A DNA stretch of 64,000 nt from NCBI RefSeq assembly GCF_017348915.1, contig NZ_CP071383.1:1736001-1800000 (forward strand), written 5' to 3'. How positions within the stretch are numbered: position 1 is the stretch's first letter; the number at the start of each line of letters is the position of its first letter. The position numbers and the translations under genes were made by a program. The notes beneath the pieces were generated by a model. The model searched no databases and was not told the origin of the DNA. It saw nothing but the letters and a program-made list of their open reading frames with translations. Origin of the DNA: Leclercia pneumoniae (GTDB lineage: Bacteria > Pseudomonadota > Gammaproteobacteria > Enterobacterales > Enterobacteriaceae). This document shows positions 34,305 to 43,977 of this stretch, one piece after another.

Positions 34305-35794
34305 CAGTCTCCATGAATACCATCCCGGCCGATCTCCGCGTTCCTTTGTTTTACGCAGAGATGGACAACAGCGCGGCGAATACAGCGCAAACCAGTGCGC
34401 CGTCGCTGCTGATTGGCCATGTGAATGCTGGCGCCAGTATCGCAACTAACCAACTGGTCTTTATGCCATCGAAAGACTATGCCATCCAGCAGTGTGGTGC
34501 CGGCAGCCAGCTGGCCCGTATGGTTGAGGCATATCGTGCAACGGATCCGTTTGGCGAGTTGTGGGTTATTGCTGTGCCGGATACAGGAACAGCGGCGACA
34601 TTTAAAATGGCGGTGACCGGCACGGCCACGGAATCTGGAGTGGTCAGCCTTTATATCGGGTCACGACGTATCCAGACCGTGGTGACCACCGGCGATGCGG
34701 TCACTGATATCGCTACTGCGATTGCAGCCGCTATTACCGCCGATGGGCAGTCACCATTTACTGCCGCGGCTTCTGCCGGTGTTGTGACACTGACGGCTCG
34801 GCATAAGGGGACCTGGGCTAATGACATTCCAGTCAGCCTGAACTATCGCGGGTTTAGTGGTGGTGAAAAACTGCCTGCAGGCGTACAAATTGCCATTACC
34901 CTGGATGCAGCGGGCGCAGGCGCACCGGCGCTGGCAGGCACCATTGCTGCCATGGGTGATGAACCTTTCGACTATATCGGCCACCCGTTTAACGACACGG
35001 CGTCCGTTAACACCTTCACGCTGGAAATGAACGATACCAGCGGGCGCTGGAGCTGGTTACGCCAGATTTACGGCCACGTCTACACTGCCAAAATTGCGGC
35101 GATCAGTGACCTGATCACCGTCGGTGACATGTTCAACGATCAGCATCTCACCCTGGCGGGCTACGAGAAAACCATCCAGTCGAATCCTGACGAACTGGCG
35201 GCCAGCCGCACAGCGCGCGCGGCGGTGTTCCTGCGCATCGACCCCGCGCGACCAACGCAGACGGGCGAACTGGTGGGCATGCTTCCACCTCCGACGGGCA
35301 AACGCTTCATCACCACGGAACAGCAGTCCCTGCTGACCCATGGCATTGCCACGGCGTATACCGAAAGCGGCACGCTGCGCATCCAGCGCGACATCACCAC
35401 CTATAAGAAGAACGCTTATGGCGTGGCGGATAACAGCTACCTGGATAGTGAGACGCTGCATACCAGCGCCTACGTTCTGCGCCGCCTGAAGACGGTGATC
35501 ACCAGTAAGTACGGGCGCCATAAACTGGCGAACGACGGCACGCGCTTTGGGCCTGGTCAGGCGATTGTGACGCCTGCCGTTATCAAGGGTGAGCTGCTGG
35601 CGACTTACCGCCAGATGGAGCGCGAGGGGATTGTCGAAAACTACGACCTGTTTAAGAAGTACCTGATCGTAGAGCGCGACGCTAACACCCCGACGCGCAT
35701 CAACGTGCTGTACCCACCTGACTATGTTAACCAGCTGCGTGTCTTCGCTGTGCTTAACCAGTTCCGTAATCAGTATGCAGAGGAGAGCGCATAA
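34301..35794 (+). CDS. Contractile tail sheath protein (Mu gpL-like)
   Basis: 497 residues starting MTVSMNTIPADLRVPLFYAEMDNSAA. It contains the sheath motifs 'PSLLIGHVNAG', 'GDEPFDYIGHPFND', 'REDITTYKKNAYGVADNSYLDSETLHT'-like 'RDITTYKKNAYGVADNSYLD' and the C-terminal 'NVLYPPDYVNQLRVFAVLNQFR'. Presence of a sheath makes this a myovirus. The ATG overlaps the previous stop. Confidence 0.95.
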   Translation: MTVSMNTIPADLRVPLFYAEMDNSAANTAQTSAPSLLIGHVNAGASIATNQLVFMPSKDYAIQQCGAGSQLARMVEAYRATDPFGELWVIAVPDTGTAATFKMAVTGTATESGVVSLYIGSRRIQTVVTTGDAVTDIATAIAAAITADGQSPFTAAASAGVVTLTARHKGTWANDIPVSLNYRGFSGGEKLPAGVQIAITLDAAGAGAPALAGTIAAMGDEPFDYIGHPFNDTASVNTFTLEMNDTSGRWSWLRQIYGHVYTAKIAAISDLITVGDMFNDQHLTLAGYEKTIQSNPDELAASRTARAAVFLRIDPARPTQTGELVGMLPPPTGKRFITTEQQSLLTHGIATAYTESGTLRIQRDITTYKKNAYGVADNSYLDSETLHTSAYVLRRLKTVITSKYGRHKLANDGTRFGPGQAIVTPAVIKGELLATYRQMEREGIVENYDLFKKYLIVERDANTPTRINVLYPPDYVNQLRVFAVLNQFRNQYAEESA

Positions 35795-36150
35795 TGGGGA
35801 AGATTGCCGGTACCTGTTATTTCAAACTGGATGGCCTCCAGATTTCAGCAACTGGGGGCGTAGAGGTTCCGATGAACACCAAGGTGCGGGATGACGTTCT
35901 CGGCCTTGATGGCAGCGTGGATTTTAAGGAGACACACCGCGCACCTTACGTCAAATTCACCGGGAAAGTCCCTAAAGATTTCCCGGTCGACAAAATCACT
36001 GAATCGACCGAAATGACGATCACATCAGAGCTGGCCAACGGTCAGGTCTATGTGTTGTCTCAGGCCTGGCTTCACGGGGAAGCGAACCACAACCCGGAAG
36101 AAGGCACGGTTGATCTCGAATTCCATGGCACAGAGGGAGGTTACCAGTAA
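35794..36150 (+). CDS. Tail tube protein (Mu gpM-like)
   Basis: 118 residues, MGKIAGTCYFKLDGLQISATGGVEVPMNTKVRDDVLGLDGSVDFKETHRAPYVKFT, the conserved tube protein following the sheath. It polymerises into the inner tube. One base overlap on both sides. Confidence 0.93.
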   Translation: MGKIAGTCYFKLDGLQISATGGVEVPMNTKVRDDVLGLDGSVDFKETHRAPYVKFTGKVPKDFPVDKITESTEMTITSELANGQVYVLSQAWLHGEANHNPEEGTVDLEFHGTEGGYQ

Positions 36151-36419
36151 TGAAAGAACTTGAACTCAGCACCCCGGTAACCGCTCACGGTGAAAGTGTC
36201 AGCGTTCTGGAATTCAAGGAGCCGACGGGTAAGGACGTTCGTGAACTGGGTTATCCATATCAGATGAACCAGGATGAATCGATCAAACTGCAGGCGCACA
36301 TTATCGCCAAATACATCGTCAAGCTGGCTGGTGTTCCGTTAAGTACAGTTGATCAGATGTCTCCATCAGACCTGAATAATGCAGGCTGGCTGGTGGCAGG
36401 TTTTTTCCTCCAGGCCTGA
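36150..36419 (+). CDS. Tail assembly chaperone, short form (Mu gp41-like)
   Basis: 89 residues, MKELELSTPVTAHGESVSVLEFKEPTGKDVRELGYPYQMNQDESIKLQAHIIAKYIVKLAGVPLSTVDQMSPSDLNNAGWLVAGFF. This is the zero-frame product of the tail chaperone locus between tube and tape measure genes. The slippery TTTTTTC lies five codons before its stop. Confidence 0.9.
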   Translation: MKELELSTPVTAHGESVSVLEFKEPTGKDVRELGYPYQMNQDESIKLQAHIIAKYIVKLAGVPLSTVDQMSPSDLNNAGWLVAGFFLQA

Positions 36420-36568
36420 CGGCAGACTATCTCACCGACCGTTATTTTGACTGCGCCAGCTACTGGCGCATTAACCCCTTCGAACTGCTTGAGCAGCCAA
36501 TCAGCGAGATCCCTGCGCTTGTCAGTCAGGCAAACAGAATAGAAGAGGAGAAGCGGCGTAATGGCTGA
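36150..36568 (+). CDS. Tail assembly chaperone, -1 frameshift fusion (gp41-42-like)
   Basis: T TTT TTC at 36401-36407 is in register with the short form (codons TTT TTC), an X XXY YYZ slippery heptamer. After a -1 slip the frame reads CCT CCA GGC CTG ACG GCA GAC TAT and continues as LTADYLTDRYFDCASYWRINPFELLEQPISEIPALVSQ to TGA at 36566-36568, overlapping the tape-measure start. The extension has no start codon of its own, so it can only be made by frameshifting. The 139-residue long form would bind tape measure, as gpGT does in lambda. Confidence 0.85.
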
Positions 36569-38351
36569 GTTCGAACTAAAAGCGCTCATCACAGGTGTCG
36601 ATAAGCTCTCGCCTGCACTTTCAAGGATGCAGAAAAATATCCGTGGCTTTAAACGGCAGGCCGAGGAGGGCGCAAAAGGTGGGCTTGGCATGGCCGCCGG
36701 TCTTGCTGCTGGATTGACACTGTCTCTTAAAACGTATGCCGACCAGGAAAACGCGGCAACTGGCCTTAAAGTCGCCATGATGCAGGCGAATGGGGAGGTT
36801 GGGAAAAGCTTTGAAAGCATCAATAAACTGGCTGTCGGGCTGGGTAACCAGTTGCCGGGAACAACGGCAGACTTTCAGAACATGATGCAGATGCTGGTTC
36901 GCCAGGGTATTCCTGCTGAAAACATACTCGGTGGGGTGGGTAAAGCCACGGCTTACCTGGCTGTTCAGTTAAAGAAAACGCCTGAAGCTGCGGCTGAGTT
37001 CGCGGCAAAAATGCAGGACGCAACAGGCACAGCCTCAGATGACATGATGGGGTTATTCGATACGATCCAGAAAGCTTTTTACCTGGGCGTTGACGATACC
37101 AACATGCTGTCGTTCTTTACCAAAACCAGCTCAGTGCTGCAGATGGTAAATAAGGATGGACTTAAAGCTGCACAAGGCCTGGCACCTATCAGTGTAATGA
37201 TGGATCAGATGGGTATGCAGGGTGAGTCGGCAGGTAACGCCGTGCGCAAAGTGATTCAGGCAGGCCTCAGCGTCAAAAAAGTTAATGATGTGAATAAGGT
37301 GCTGGCGCGTCAGAAGTTGGGCATTAACCTGGATTTTACTGACGGAAAAGGCAGTTTTGGCGGTCTGGACAATTTGTTCAAGCAACTGGCCAAGCTTAAA
37401 AGCCTGACCGATGTTAAACGAACCGGGGTGATGAAAGCGTTGTTCGGCGATGATGCCGAGACACTACAGGTCGTAAATGCGCTGATTGACAAAGGCAAGG
37501 ATGGGTACGATCAGGTTCAACAAAAAATGAACCGCCAGGCCAACCTGAATAGTCGTGTTCAGGCTCAGCTCGGAACATTAACAAACCTTTGGGAAGCGAT
37601 GACCGGTACCGCCACTAACGGCCTTGCAGCAATTGGCGGTGCGTTTTCTTCGGATACTAAGCAGCTTGTAAATTGGTTGGGTGAACTTGGTGAGAAGTTT
37701 TCTAACTTCGCACAATCTAACCCCGCAGTTATCAGAGGGGCTTTTGGTCTTGCTGCCGGATTAACCGCGGTTAAGTTAGGCTTTATGGGTGTCAATTTTG
37801 CTTTAGGCTTAGTGTCAAAGACGTTATCTATGTCCTGGTTTGGCATTGCCATTAGAGCCATTGCATTAGCGGCTGGATTTATAATTGCTAACTGGGGAAC
37901 CATAGGCCCATGGTTTCAAGACATGTGGGCCTCCATAAAACCTTATTTCGATACGGGATGGGCATTTATTAAAGAAGTGTTCAGTTGGTCCCCGCTTGGC
38001 CTAATCATCAATAACTGGGGTCCTATCGTTAAATGGTTCCAGGACATGTGGGAGAAGGTTAAACCAATAGTTGAGTGGTTCACTGATGGTGCCAGTGAAA
38101 CCGTAGCGGCAGCTAATGCCGCACAATGGGGCGCTGGTGGTTACGGCGCATATGGCACAGGCGTGGCAAACCCCGGTTACAATCCTTACCAGATCCAGAA
38201 GGGAGGAACTCAACAACCTAAAGGATCAATTACCGTTGAGTTCAAAGGGGCTCCACCTGGAATGAGTGTTACTGAAAGTCGTAGTGCTGGAATTGATGTA
38301 AATCATGATGTCGGCTATACCAGAATTGGTAGAGTTGGCATGGGTGGTTAA
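36561..38351 (+). CDS. Tape measure protein (TP901-type)
   Basis: 596 residues. 'MAEFELKALITGVDKLSPALSRMQKNIRGFKRQAEEG' opens it, followed by the tape-measure core 'QEN...GLKVAMMQANGEVGKSFESINKLAVGLGNQLPGTTADFQNMMQMLVRQGI', with hydrophobic segments around 390-440 ('GAFGLAAGLTAVKLGFMGVNFALGLV', 'WFGIAIRAIALAAGFIIA'). Its length sets the tail length; this is on the short side of the family. Confidence 0.94.
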   Translation: MAEFELKALITGVDKLSPALSRMQKNIRGFKRQAEEGAKGGLGMAAGLAAGLTLSLKTYADQENAATGLKVAMMQANGEVGKSFESINKLAVGLGNQLPGTTADFQNMMQMLVRQGIPAENILGGVGKATAYLAVQLKKTPEAAAEFAAKMQDATGTASDDMMGLFDTIQKAFYLGVDDTNMLSFFTKTSSVLQMVNKDGLKAAQGLAPISVMMDQMGMQGESAGNAVRKVIQAGLSVKKVNDVNKVLARQKLGINLDFTDGKGSFGGLDNLFKQLAKLKSLTDVKRTGVMKALFGDDAETLQVVNALIDKGKDGYDQVQQKMNRQANLNSRVQAQLGTLTNLWEAMTGTATNGLAAIGGAFSSDTKQLVNWLGELGEKFSNFAQSNPAVIRGAFGLAAGLTAVKLGFMGVNFALGLVSKTLSMSWFGIAIRAIALAAGFIIANWGTIGPWFQDMWASIKPYFDTGWAFIKEVFSWSPLGLIINNWGPIVKWFQDMWEKVKPIVEWFTDGASETVAAANAAQWGAGGYGAYGTGVANPGYNPYQIQKGGTQQPKGSITVEFKGAPPGMSVTESRSAGIDVNHDVGYTRIGRVGMGG

Positions 38352-38416
38352 CTCAATGTATTTTGTATTCGCTATCATTTGCATAGCAAATAACTATACA
38401 CAGGCAAAGGTTAATC

Positions 38417-38941
38417 ATGAATAACACTATTGTGGCGAGTGCAATCATTGGCGTCTCAGTGATTTTTTCAGGTCTTGTCATCTCGGACAATATCTCCTTC
38501 AAAGATCAGCACATAATTCCCCTAGCAGGTGGTGCTGTAAAGCTAGGCGATATATATAAGGAAGAGAAACTAATTAGCGCGAAACTCATTTTCAAAGAGG
38601 GTGAGGAAGTATTAGTTACTGAAGGAAATCCTGATGATTTTAGCAGTGAGGTAGATAATAAAATCGCTGAAATTATCAAATCCTTGAATGCTGGAAAAGG
38701 CAAAAATGACGAGCGCGTTACGCCGGAAACCCTTAGTGTCCTTGACGATGCCAAGCTTGAGCTAGTGTCAGCCGTTCGTTACAACAGTGAGCATCAACCA
38801 ATGTTCACTTTAACTCTTGAAAAGAAAGCTATACCAATGGTTAAGGGTTCCTACATTAAAGATTTTTCTGAACAAAACATTAAAAAATTTGTTGAAAGTC
38901 AGCAACAGGCATACAACCAAGCACTTTTCCTCACCAAATAA
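38417..38941 (+). CDS. Secreted or membrane-anchored orphan protein (moron) between tape measure and gpN
   Basis: 174 residues: MNNTIVASAIIGVSVIFSGLVISDNISFKDQHII. It has a single N-terminal hydrophobic helix (3-24, anchor or uncleaved signal), then a polar, Lys/Glu-rich domain probably in the periplasm. AAGGTTAATC precedes the ATG. It is AT-rich compared with the tail genes on both sides, separated by 65 bp from the tape measure and followed by its own terminator. That autonomous layout fits a lysogenic-conversion gene. No family recognised; envelope-level superinfection exclusion is a possible but unproven role. Confidence 0.75.
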   Translation: MNNTIVASAIIGVSVIFSGLVISDNISFKDQHIIPLAGGAVKLGDIYKEEKLISAKLIFKEGEEVLVTEGNPDDFSSEVDNKIAEIIKSLNAGKGKNDERVTPETLSVLDDAKLELVSAVRYNSEHQPMFTLTLEKKAIPMVKGSYIKDFSEQNIKKFVESQQQAYNQALFLTK

Positions 38942-38962
38942 TTAACCATATGTATTAGCCAA

Positions 38963-38986
38963 GCCCGCCAACCGGCGGGTTTTTTA
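38963..38986 (+). terminator. Terminator after the 174-aa moron
   Basis: CCCGCC-aacc-GGCGGG followed by TTTTTTATT. A terminator inside the tail operon only makes sense for an independently expressed unit. Confidence 0.85.
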
Positions 38987-39001
38987 TTGCCCGGAGTTTA
39001 T

Positions 39002-40324
39002 ATGGCGTGGAAAGACAGGCTTGTTGATGCGTCGTTTCGCGGCGTACCTTTCAAAACCGAAGATGAGTCCATGGGGGTTGGTCGTCGTGTTGAAACCCAT
39101 GAATACCCCAACCGTGACAAGCCCTACACCGAAGATCTCGGCAAGGTCACAGGGCGGCCCGTATTTTCAGGTTATGTGATCGGGGAGGACTGTTACGACC
39201 AGCGCGACAGGTTGATTGAAGCACTGAACACACCGGGGCCGGGAACGCTTGTTCATCCTGCCTACGGTGAAATGTCCGTGTGCGTCGACGGCGAAATCCG
39301 TGTAAGCACGACCTATGGCGAAGGCCGCATGGTACGTTTCGATCTGCGTTTCGTTGAGGCGGGAGAGCTTTCTTTCCCCACCTCTGGCGCGGCCACGGCA
39401 GACAACCTGACAACCTCATGCTCTGCGCTTGATGACTGCATCAGCGATAACTTCGACGATTTCAGCATTGATGGCGTGGCTGACTTTGTGCAGAACGATG
39501 TGATCGGCAATGCGACAGAAATGATGGGTTATGTTTCAGGCGCGATGAAGGTAGTCGATGCCGTGGTATCTGAATCAGCCCGCCTGATGCAGGGTGATAT
39601 CTCCGTTCTTCTGCCCCCGCCGTCGTCCGGTAAAACGTTCGTTAACCAGTTACAGACAATGTGGCGCGCCGGCAATCGCCTTTATGGCAATACGGGTGAC
39701 CTGATCACGATGATCAAAACCTTTTCCGGAATCAGCCTGGGCAGCGACCTGCAGCCGCGCGGAGTCTGGAAGACGGACAGCGTCACCACGAAAACCACGA
39801 AAGAGCAGAGCAACTATGTGGCCAGCGCTATCCGCACCACTGCGATTAGCGAAGCTGCACATGCTGTCACGACCTTACCCGCGCCACGCCCGAAAGTGAC
39901 TGGCTCCACACCGCAAGTAAGCCAGTCCACTGGTTTCCCTGTTATCTCGCATCCGGCCCTGAACAATGCCCCGGCAGAAACGACGGCTACCGAGTCTGCC
40001 GAAGAGCTGCCGAACTGGGATGAACTGGTTGAAGTTCGCGATGCCCTGAACGAGGCCATTGATAAAGAGCTAGGACGAACGACAGACGACAGACTGTTTC
40101 TGGCGCTGCGCCGGGTAAAAGCTGATCTCAACACGGATATTAAAAGCCGTCTGGAACAGGCAGGGCAGACCGTCTTCCGCACGCCGGGAGAGGTTACGCC
40201 CGCGCTGGTGCTGGCGGCGACCTGGTACGACAACGCCGCGCGCGAGCGTGACATCGTCAAACGTAATGCCATCGCACATCCCGGCTTTGTGCCTGTGGCC
40301 TCACTGAGGGTGTCTGTTCAATGA
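39002..40324 (+). CDS. DNA circularization/tail protein (Mu gpN-like)
   Basis: 440 residues starting MAWKDRLVDASFRGVPFKTEDESMGVGRRVETHEYPNRDKPYTEDLGK behind CCCGGAG. The N-terminal 90 residues are the DNA_circ_N domain. In Mu, gpN is a baseplate/tail component; the DNA-circularization name is historical. Overlaps the next gene by 4 bp. Confidence 0.92.
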   Translation: MAWKDRLVDASFRGVPFKTEDESMGVGRRVETHEYPNRDKPYTEDLGKVTGRPVFSGYVIGEDCYDQRDRLIEALNTPGPGTLVHPAYGEMSVCVDGEIRVSTTYGEGRMVRFDLRFVEAGELSFPTSGAATADNLTTSCSALDDCISDNFDDFSIDGVADFVQNDVIGNATEMMGYVSGAMKVVDAVVSESARLMQGDISVLLPPPSSGKTFVNQLQTMWRAGNRLYGNTGDLITMIKTFSGISLGSDLQPRGVWKTDSVTTKTTKEQSNYVASAIRTTAISEAAHAVTTLPAPRPKVTGSTPQVSQSTGFPVISHPALNNAPAETTATESAEELPNWDELVEVRDALNEAIDKELGRTTDDRLFLALRRVKADLNTDIKSRLEQAGQTVFRTPGEVTPALVLAATWYDNAARERDIVKRNAIAHPGFVPVASLRVSVQ

Positions 40325-41394
40325 GCGATATCGTAACCCTGCGCGTAAACGGTCGGGAGTGGGGCGGCTGGACCTCTGTTCGTATCGGGGCCGGCATCGA
40401 GCGTCTGGCCCGCGACTTCAATGTGGAGATCACCCGAGAGTGGCCTGGCAGTGATGGTGCAGCCTCTCTCCAGCCCCGGATTAAAAACGGCTCGAAGGTT
40501 GAAGTCCTGATTGATGATGACCTGGTGATCACCGGCTGGGTGGAAGCGACGCCAGCCCGCTATGACGCGCGTTCCGTAAGTACGGGTATCAGCGGCCGTA
40601 GCCTGACCGCCGACCTTATCGACTGTGTCGCCGAACCCACGCAGTTCAACGGCCAGTCACTGGCGCAGGTTGCCGCAGCACTGGCAAAACCCTTCAGCAT
40701 TGAGGTGGTGAATGTTGGCGCTCCGTCGGCAGCTATTCCCGGCGTGCAGCCCGATCACGGCGAAACCGTTATTGAGGTGCTGAATAAAATGCTGGGTCAG
40801 CAACAGGCGCTGGCCTATGACGATCCGAAAGGACGGCTGGTCATTGGCGGCATCGGCGCCACCCGTGCACATACCGCCCTGGTGCTGGGCCAGAACATCA
40901 TCTCCTGCGATACCGAAAAGAGCATCCGCGATCGGTTTTCAACCTATCAGGTTTCCGGCCAGCGGGCCGGGAATGATGAAGACTTTGGCGCGGCCACCAC
41001 AACGGCACTGCGCAGTAAAACAGCCGATGCCTCGATCGGGCGCTACCGTCCGATGGCTATCCAGCAAACGGGCCAGGCGACGGGTGAAAGCTGTATTGCC
41101 CGCGCGGAGTTCGAAGCGCGTCAGCGCGCCGCCCGCACCGATGAAACGACCTATGTTGTCTGGGGCTGGCGTCAGGGTGATGGCTCTCTGTGGCAGCCTA
41201 ACCAGCGCGTGATTGTCTTTGATCCGGTTTGTGGGTTTAACAACCGCGAACTGCTGATCTCTGAAGTGACGTTTACCAAAGACAACAACGGCACGCTGAC
41301 GGAATTACGGGTTGGCCCGCCTGATGCCTATCTCCCTGAACCTCAGGACCCTGCGAAACGGAAAAAACAAAAAGTAGAGGAGGCTCCGTTCTGA
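40321..41394 (+). CDS. Baseplate hub protein (Mu gpP/gp44-like)
   Basis: 357 residues: MSDIVTLRVNGREWGGWTSVRIGAGIERLARDFNVEITREWPGSD. The family pattern continues with 'NGSKVEVLIDDDLVITGWVEATPARYDARSVSTGISGRS'. It is the Mu P / gp27-like hub that holds the spike. Tight 1-bp overlap with the spike gene. Confidence 0.92.
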   Translation: MSDIVTLRVNGREWGGWTSVRIGAGIERLARDFNVEITREWPGSDGAASLQPRIKNGSKVEVLIDDDLVITGWVEATPARYDARSVSTGISGRSLTADLIDCVAEPTQFNGQSLAQVAAALAKPFSIEVVNVGAPSAAIPGVQPDHGETVIEVLNKMLGQQQALAYDDPKGRLVIGGIGATRAHTALVLGQNIISCDTEKSIRDRFSTYQVSGQRAGNDEDFGAATTTALRSKTADASIGRYRPMAIQQTGQATGESCIARAEFEARQRAARTDETTYVVWGWRQGDGSLWQPNQRVIVFDPVCGFNNRELLISEVTFTKDNNGTLTELRVGPPDAYLPEPQDPAKRKKQKVEEAPF

Positions 41395-41924
41395 TGAACC
41401 TTTCACGGCTGGTACTTGGCCTGATTGGCCGCGCGGTGGTGAAGAGCATTAACGCTGCAGGCAAATGTCAGACGGTGGATGTTGCGCTGCTTGGCGGCCA
41501 GACAAAATCCGGTATTGAACATCTCGAACCCTATGGCTTTACCTCCCGCGCTAAGGAAGGGGCTGAAGCCGTCGTTCTCTTTCCTGACGGTGACCGTTCA
41601 CACGGCATAGCGATTGCCGTCTCTGATCGCCGTTACAGGATGAAAGGACTTAAAGGCGGCGAAGTCGCGCTGTATGACGATCAGGGCCAGTCGGTGGTAC
41701 TCACCCGTGACGGGATTGTGGTGGACGGTGGCGGCAAGCTTATTACCTTCAAAAACGCGCCTAAAGCCCGGTTTGAAATGGATATTGAAGCGACGGGTCA
41801 GATTAAAGATTTGTGTGATTCCGGTGGCCTGACGATGGCAGCGATGCGCATTGCCTACAACGGCCATAAACATAAAGAGAACGGAAACATCACCGACGCG
41901 CCTGACAAAAAGATGGAGGCATGA
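41394..41924 (+). CDS. Baseplate spike protein (Mu gp45-like)
   Basis: 176 residues. An OB-fold-type N-terminus ('DVALLGGQTKSGIEHLEPYGFTSRAKEGAEAVVLFPDGDRSHGIAIAVSDRRYR') is followed by a beta-rich region and a 'GHKHKENGNITDAP' tip with metal-binding His, as in Mu gp45 membrane-piercing spikes. Confidence 0.92.
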   Translation: MNLSRLVLGLIGRAVVKSINAAGKCQTVDVALLGGQTKSGIEHLEPYGFTSRAKEGAEAVVLFPDGDRSHGIAIAVSDRRYRMKGLKGGEVALYDDQGQSVVLTRDGIVVDGGGKLITFKNAPKARFEMDIEATGQIKDLCDSGGLTMAAMRIAYNGHKHKENGNITDAPDKKMEA

Positions 41925-42349
41925 TGGAACTCTGGCTCACGGTAAATGGCCAACGCGTAAGCACCAGCACGCAGCTCGACCCGCTCACCCGGTCGGTTGT
42001 TATTTCCCTCTTCACACACCGGCGCGCCGATCCTGACGATAACGCCGATGTGCCCATGGGATGGTGGGGCGACACCTGGCCGGTGGTTGCAAATGACCGC
42101 TACGGCTCGAAGCTATGGCTGCTGCAGCGCAGCAAGTTAACCAACGACCTGGTGAACCGGGTGCGGACATACCTTCGCGACGCGCTTCAGTGGATGCTGA
42201 CGGATGGTGTGGTAACGCGAATTGATATCGATGTGAAACGCACCGGTATCAACGAACTCGGGAACAGCATCGTACTGTGGCGCGGTAACAGTCCGCTCAC
42301 GCTCTCTTTCGAAAATTTCTGGAGTGCAATTACCAATGGCGGACAGTGA
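41921..42349 (+). CDS. Baseplate wedge protein (gp46-like)
   Basis: 142 residues, MMELWLTVNGQRVSTSTQLDPLTRSVVISLFTHRRADPDD...WWGDTWPVVANDRYGSKLWLLQRSKLTNDLVNRVRTY, the phage GP46 family. Overlaps spike by 4 bp and gp47 by 14 bp. Confidence 0.92.
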   Translation: MMELWLTVNGQRVSTSTQLDPLTRSVVISLFTHRRADPDDNADVPMGWWGDTWPVVANDRYGSKLWLLQRSKLTNDLVNRVRTYLRDALQWMLTDGVVTRIDIDVKRTGINELGNSIVLWRGNSPLTLSFENFWSAITNGGQ

Positions 42350-43394
42350 ATTCCAGCGGCCCACGTTGGCCGAAAACATTAACATGATCCGCACAGACCT
42401 CTTCTCCAGGCTGGATATCAGCGACACGCTGCGACGGATGGATGAGGATGTGAGGGCGAAGGTCTACGCCGCGGCGCTGCACACGGTGTACGGCTATATC
42501 GATTATCTGGCCATGAACATGCTGCCGGATCTCTGCGATGAGTCCTGGCTGGCACGTCATGCGGCCATGAAGCGCTGTCCGCGCAAAGCGGCTACCAGCG
42601 CAGCCGGATACATTCGCTGGGACGGTGTGAACAACAACCTGAAAGTAACGGCAGGGGCGGTCATTCAGCGTGATGATCTGCTGACCTATACCGTACTCGC
42701 CGACGCAGTGAGTTCCAGGGGCGTTCTTCGCGCGCCAGTTTCCTGTAATACACCTGGTGCGACTGGTAACACGGACGACGCGCAGGCGCTTTATCTTGTC
42801 ACCCCTGTCAATGGCCTGCCGTCTGCCGGACTCGCCGACAGCGTTATCGGCGGCTTTGATATTGAGGATCTTGAAGTATGGCGGGCGAGGGTGCTGGAGC
42901 GATACTACTGGACCCCGCAGGGCGGTGCCGACCCGGATTACGTTATCTGGGCGAAAGAGGTTCCTGGCATCACGCGCGCCTGGACGTACCGGCACTGGAT
43001 GGGTACCGGGACAGTGGGAGTGATGGTGGCTAGCAGTGACCCGATTAACCCGATACCCGATCAAGTGACAGTGGATGCCGCCAAGGCACACATTGAGCCT
43101 CTGGCCCCCGTGGCCGGTGCGAACCTTTATGTCTTTGCGGCCACGGAAAAGAAAGTCGATTTTCACATCCGGCTTACTCCTGATACACCTGCAATTCGCG
43201 CAGCTGTAACCGCTGAGTTGCGATCGTTTTTATTCCGTGATGGTTACCCGGAAGGCACGTTAGTTCTTTCGCGTATCAATGAGGCTATTTCCGTGGCTAC
43301 CGGGGAATACAGCCACGTGCTGGTGGCTCCGGCGGCAGACACCCCGATTGCCAAAAATGAACTTGCCACACTGGGGACGCTTTCATGGACGTGA
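42336..43394 (+). CDS. Baseplate J/gp47-family protein
   Basis: 352 residues from [27 protein letters not shown]. It carries the baseplate J hallmarks '[38 protein letters not shown]' and '[36 protein letters not shown]'. It forms the wedge scaffold. An upstream ATG four codons earlier overlaps gp46 and is less likely. Confidence 0.94.
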   Translation: MADSEFQRPTLAENINMIRTDLFSRLDISDTLRRMDEDVRAKVYAAALHTVYGYIDYLAMNMLPDLCDESWLARHAAMKRCPRKAATSAAGYIRWDGVNNNLKVTAGAVIQRDDLLTYTVLADAVSSRGVLRAPVSCNTPGATGNTDDAQALYLVTPVNGLPSAGLADSVIGGFDIEDLEVWRARVLERYYWTPQGGADPDYVIWAKEVPGITRAWTYRHWMGTGTVGVMVASSDPINPIPDQVTVDAAKAHIEPLAPVAGANLYVFAATEKKVDFHIRLTPDTPAIRAAVTAELRSFLFRDGYPEGTLVLSRINEAISVATGEYSHVLVAPAADTPIAKNELATLGTLSWT

Positions 43395-43966
43395 CGGATG
43401 ACGACTACATTTCGCTTCTTTCGGCACTGTTGCCACCCGGCCCCGCCTGGTCAACTGATGATGTTGCAATCCGTGGCGTAGCGCCCTCACTCAGACGCGT
43501 GCATGAGCGCGCTGACGAGCTGATGCTGGAGCTAGATCCTCGTACAACCTCTGAGTTGATAGATCGCTGGGAGAAGTGTTGCGGGCTGCCGGATGAATGT
43601 ATCCCCACCGGAACGCAAACTCTTCGCCAGCGACAGAAACGATTAGATGCAAAGGTGAATCTCATTGGCGGCATTAACGAGGCGTTCTATCTCTCTCAAC
43701 TGGCAGCACTGGGGAAACCCGGCGCGACAATCACGCGTTATGACAAAGGTCCGTTTAAATGCACATCGGCCTGTACCGATGCGGTGTTCTCACCGGAGTG
43801 GCGTTATTACTGGCAGGTCAACATGCCAGCCTCGACGGACGCAACCTGGATGACATGTACCGACGACTGCGAAACACCGATTCGATACTGGGGCGATACC
43901 GTCGCTGAGTGTGTCATCAACAAACTTTGTCCTTCTCACACCTACGTTATTTTCAAATATCCGTAA
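43385..43966 (+). CDS. DUF2313/YmfQ-family baseplate protein (gp48-like)
   Basis: 193 residues: [73 protein letters not shown]. Matches YmfQ of the e14 element and Mu gp48. It joins the baseplate to fibres. Overlaps gp47 by 10 bp. Confidence 0.92.
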   Translation: MDVTDDDYISLLSALLPPGPAWSTDDVAIRGVAPSLRRVHERADELMLELDPRTTSELIDRWEKCCGLPDECIPTGTQTLRQRQKRLDAKVNLIGGINEAFYLSQLAALGKPGATITRYDKGPFKCTSACTDAVFSPEWRYYWQVNMPASTDATWMTCTDDCETPIRYWGDTVAECVINKLCPSHTYVIFKYP

Positions 43967-43977
43967 ACGGAGATTCT

